Positions 63,618 through 64,000 of a stretch of DNA of 64,000 nucleotides are shown here, one piece after another. The translations under genes were made by a program, and so were the position numbers. The notes under the pieces are model-generated. The model worked only from the letters and a program-made list of their open reading frames with translations. It searched no databases and had not been told where the DNA came from. The stretch lies in NCBI RefSeq assembly GCF_002831625.1, contig NZ_CP025116.1:2719501-2783500 (forward strand), read 5' to 3'. How positions within the stretch are numbered: the first letter of the stretch is position 1; each line of letters starts with the position of its first letter. This stretch comes from Nonlabens sp. MB-3u-79 (GTDB taxonomy: Bacteria > Bacteroidota > Bacteroidia > Flavobacteriales > Flavobacteriaceae).

Positions 63618-64000
63618 GTACGGCCTTAAGGCTTAAATCTAAATTATAAACGCTGTGCGTCAGTGCTCCACTTGAGATAAAATCTACACCACATTCAGCA
63701 TATTTTCTTGCGGTGTCTAGCGTGATCCCACCACTGCTTTCCGTAAGACATTGATCCCCTATCAATGCCACGGCCTTTCTAGTATTTTCATAATTAAAAT
63801 TATCAATTAGAATACGATAAACACCTTGATTGGTTAGTATTTCCTTGATTTCTTCTAAATCTCGAGCTTCCACAATTATTTTAAGGTCGCGATTGGTATC
63901 TTTTAAATATTGTTTTGTTTTTTGAATCGCTTTAGAAACGCCACCAGCAAAATCAATATGATTATCCTTCAGCATGATGACATCGTATAAACCAAATCGA
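63610..64000 (-). CDS. nadC: nicotinate-nucleotide diphosphorylase (carboxylating), C-terminal part
   Basis: Incomplete: the reading frame runs off the right edge of the window, so only the last about 130 residues are seen. It converts quinolinate and PRPP to nicotinate mononucleotide in NAD synthesis. Visible motifs: RFGLYDVIMLKDNHI (active-site lysine region), VEARDLEEI and ESSGGITLDTARKYAECGVDFISSGALTHS (phosphate-binding part of the barrel). Overlaps the YihY gene at its 3' end. Confidence 0.93.
   Translation of the reverse strand, partial: RFGLYDVIMLKDNHIDFAGGVSKAIQKTKQYLKDTNRDLKIIVEARDLEEIKEILTNQGVYRILIDNFNYENTRKAVALIGDQCLTESSGGITLDTARKYAECGVDFISSGALTHSVYNLDLSLKAVHE

Overview
The window looks like chromosomal DNA from a marine member of the Flavobacteriaceae (Bacteroidetes). 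This rests on low GC, many short intergenic AT-rich gaps, almost no Shine-Dalgarno sequences, repeated matches to the Bacteroidetes -7 promoter element TAnnTTTG just upstream of genes, and family content (DUF2147, PepSY-like and CarboxypepD_reg-like proteins, short-form ProB, proC-proB-proA order). The genus cannot be fixed from sequence alone; Nonlabens/Dokdonia-like organisms are a guess. No rRNA, tRNA or CRISPR array was recognised.

Layout. 0-8 kb: PEP synthase (minus), a hybrid PAS histidine kinase, an exported DinB-like protein, an alpha/beta hydrolase and an exported cyclophilin. 8-16 kb: an FUSC transporter-like membrane protein, a sterol-desaturase-family enzyme, gamma-glutamyltransferase and a methyltransferase with a signal peptide. 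16-22 kb: a cation-diffusion facilitator, the proline operon proC-proB-proA, an MFS transporter and a small unknown protein. 22-26 kb: the two-gene inorganic carbon pump dabB-dabA. 27-33.4 kb: a signalling block with a membrane histidine kinase followed by a response-regulator remnant, then a tightly coupled kinase-regulator-kinase-regulator operon whose first kinase carries eleven 21-residue repeats. 33.7-43.7 kb: redox enzymes (SDR, two FAD amine-oxidase-like proteins, NADP-dependent GAPDH-type dehydrogenase, alanine dehydrogenase), with a decayed GAF-sensor pseudogene and a pair of decayed duplicated fragments. 43.8-50.4 kb: DUF3817 protein, thioesterase, SpoU rRNA/tRNA methyltransferase, M48 protease, small membrane and secreted proteins, a PLP decarboxylase. 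50.8-64 kb: DUF481 outer membrane protein, GAF histidine kinase, PepSY-like lipoprotein, zinc-ribbon SDR, DMT exporter, cold-shock protein, J-domain/KTSC protein, LpxD, alcohol dehydrogenase, TrmL, DUF2147, chalcone-isomerase-like, YihY, and the C-terminal part of NadC running off the right edge.

Together these are mostly central-metabolism, envelope and signalling genes (gluconeogenesis via PEP synthase, bicarbonate supply via DAB, proline synthesis, glutathione and amino-acid turnover) rather than an accessory island. The most striking non-gene structure is a 16-bp palindrome, CGCTTTCGCGAAAGCG, whose 14-bp core occurs exactly 11 times (plus one single-mismatch copy) across the window, mainly in intergenic regions and sometimes inside genes. 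Other signs of genome turnover are a pair of inverted, decayed IS/MITE-like elements about 32 kb apart, three decayed signalling or enzyme gene remnants (REC, GAF, Old-Yellow-Enzyme), and a duplicated decayed coding fragment near 37.3 and 38.8 kb.
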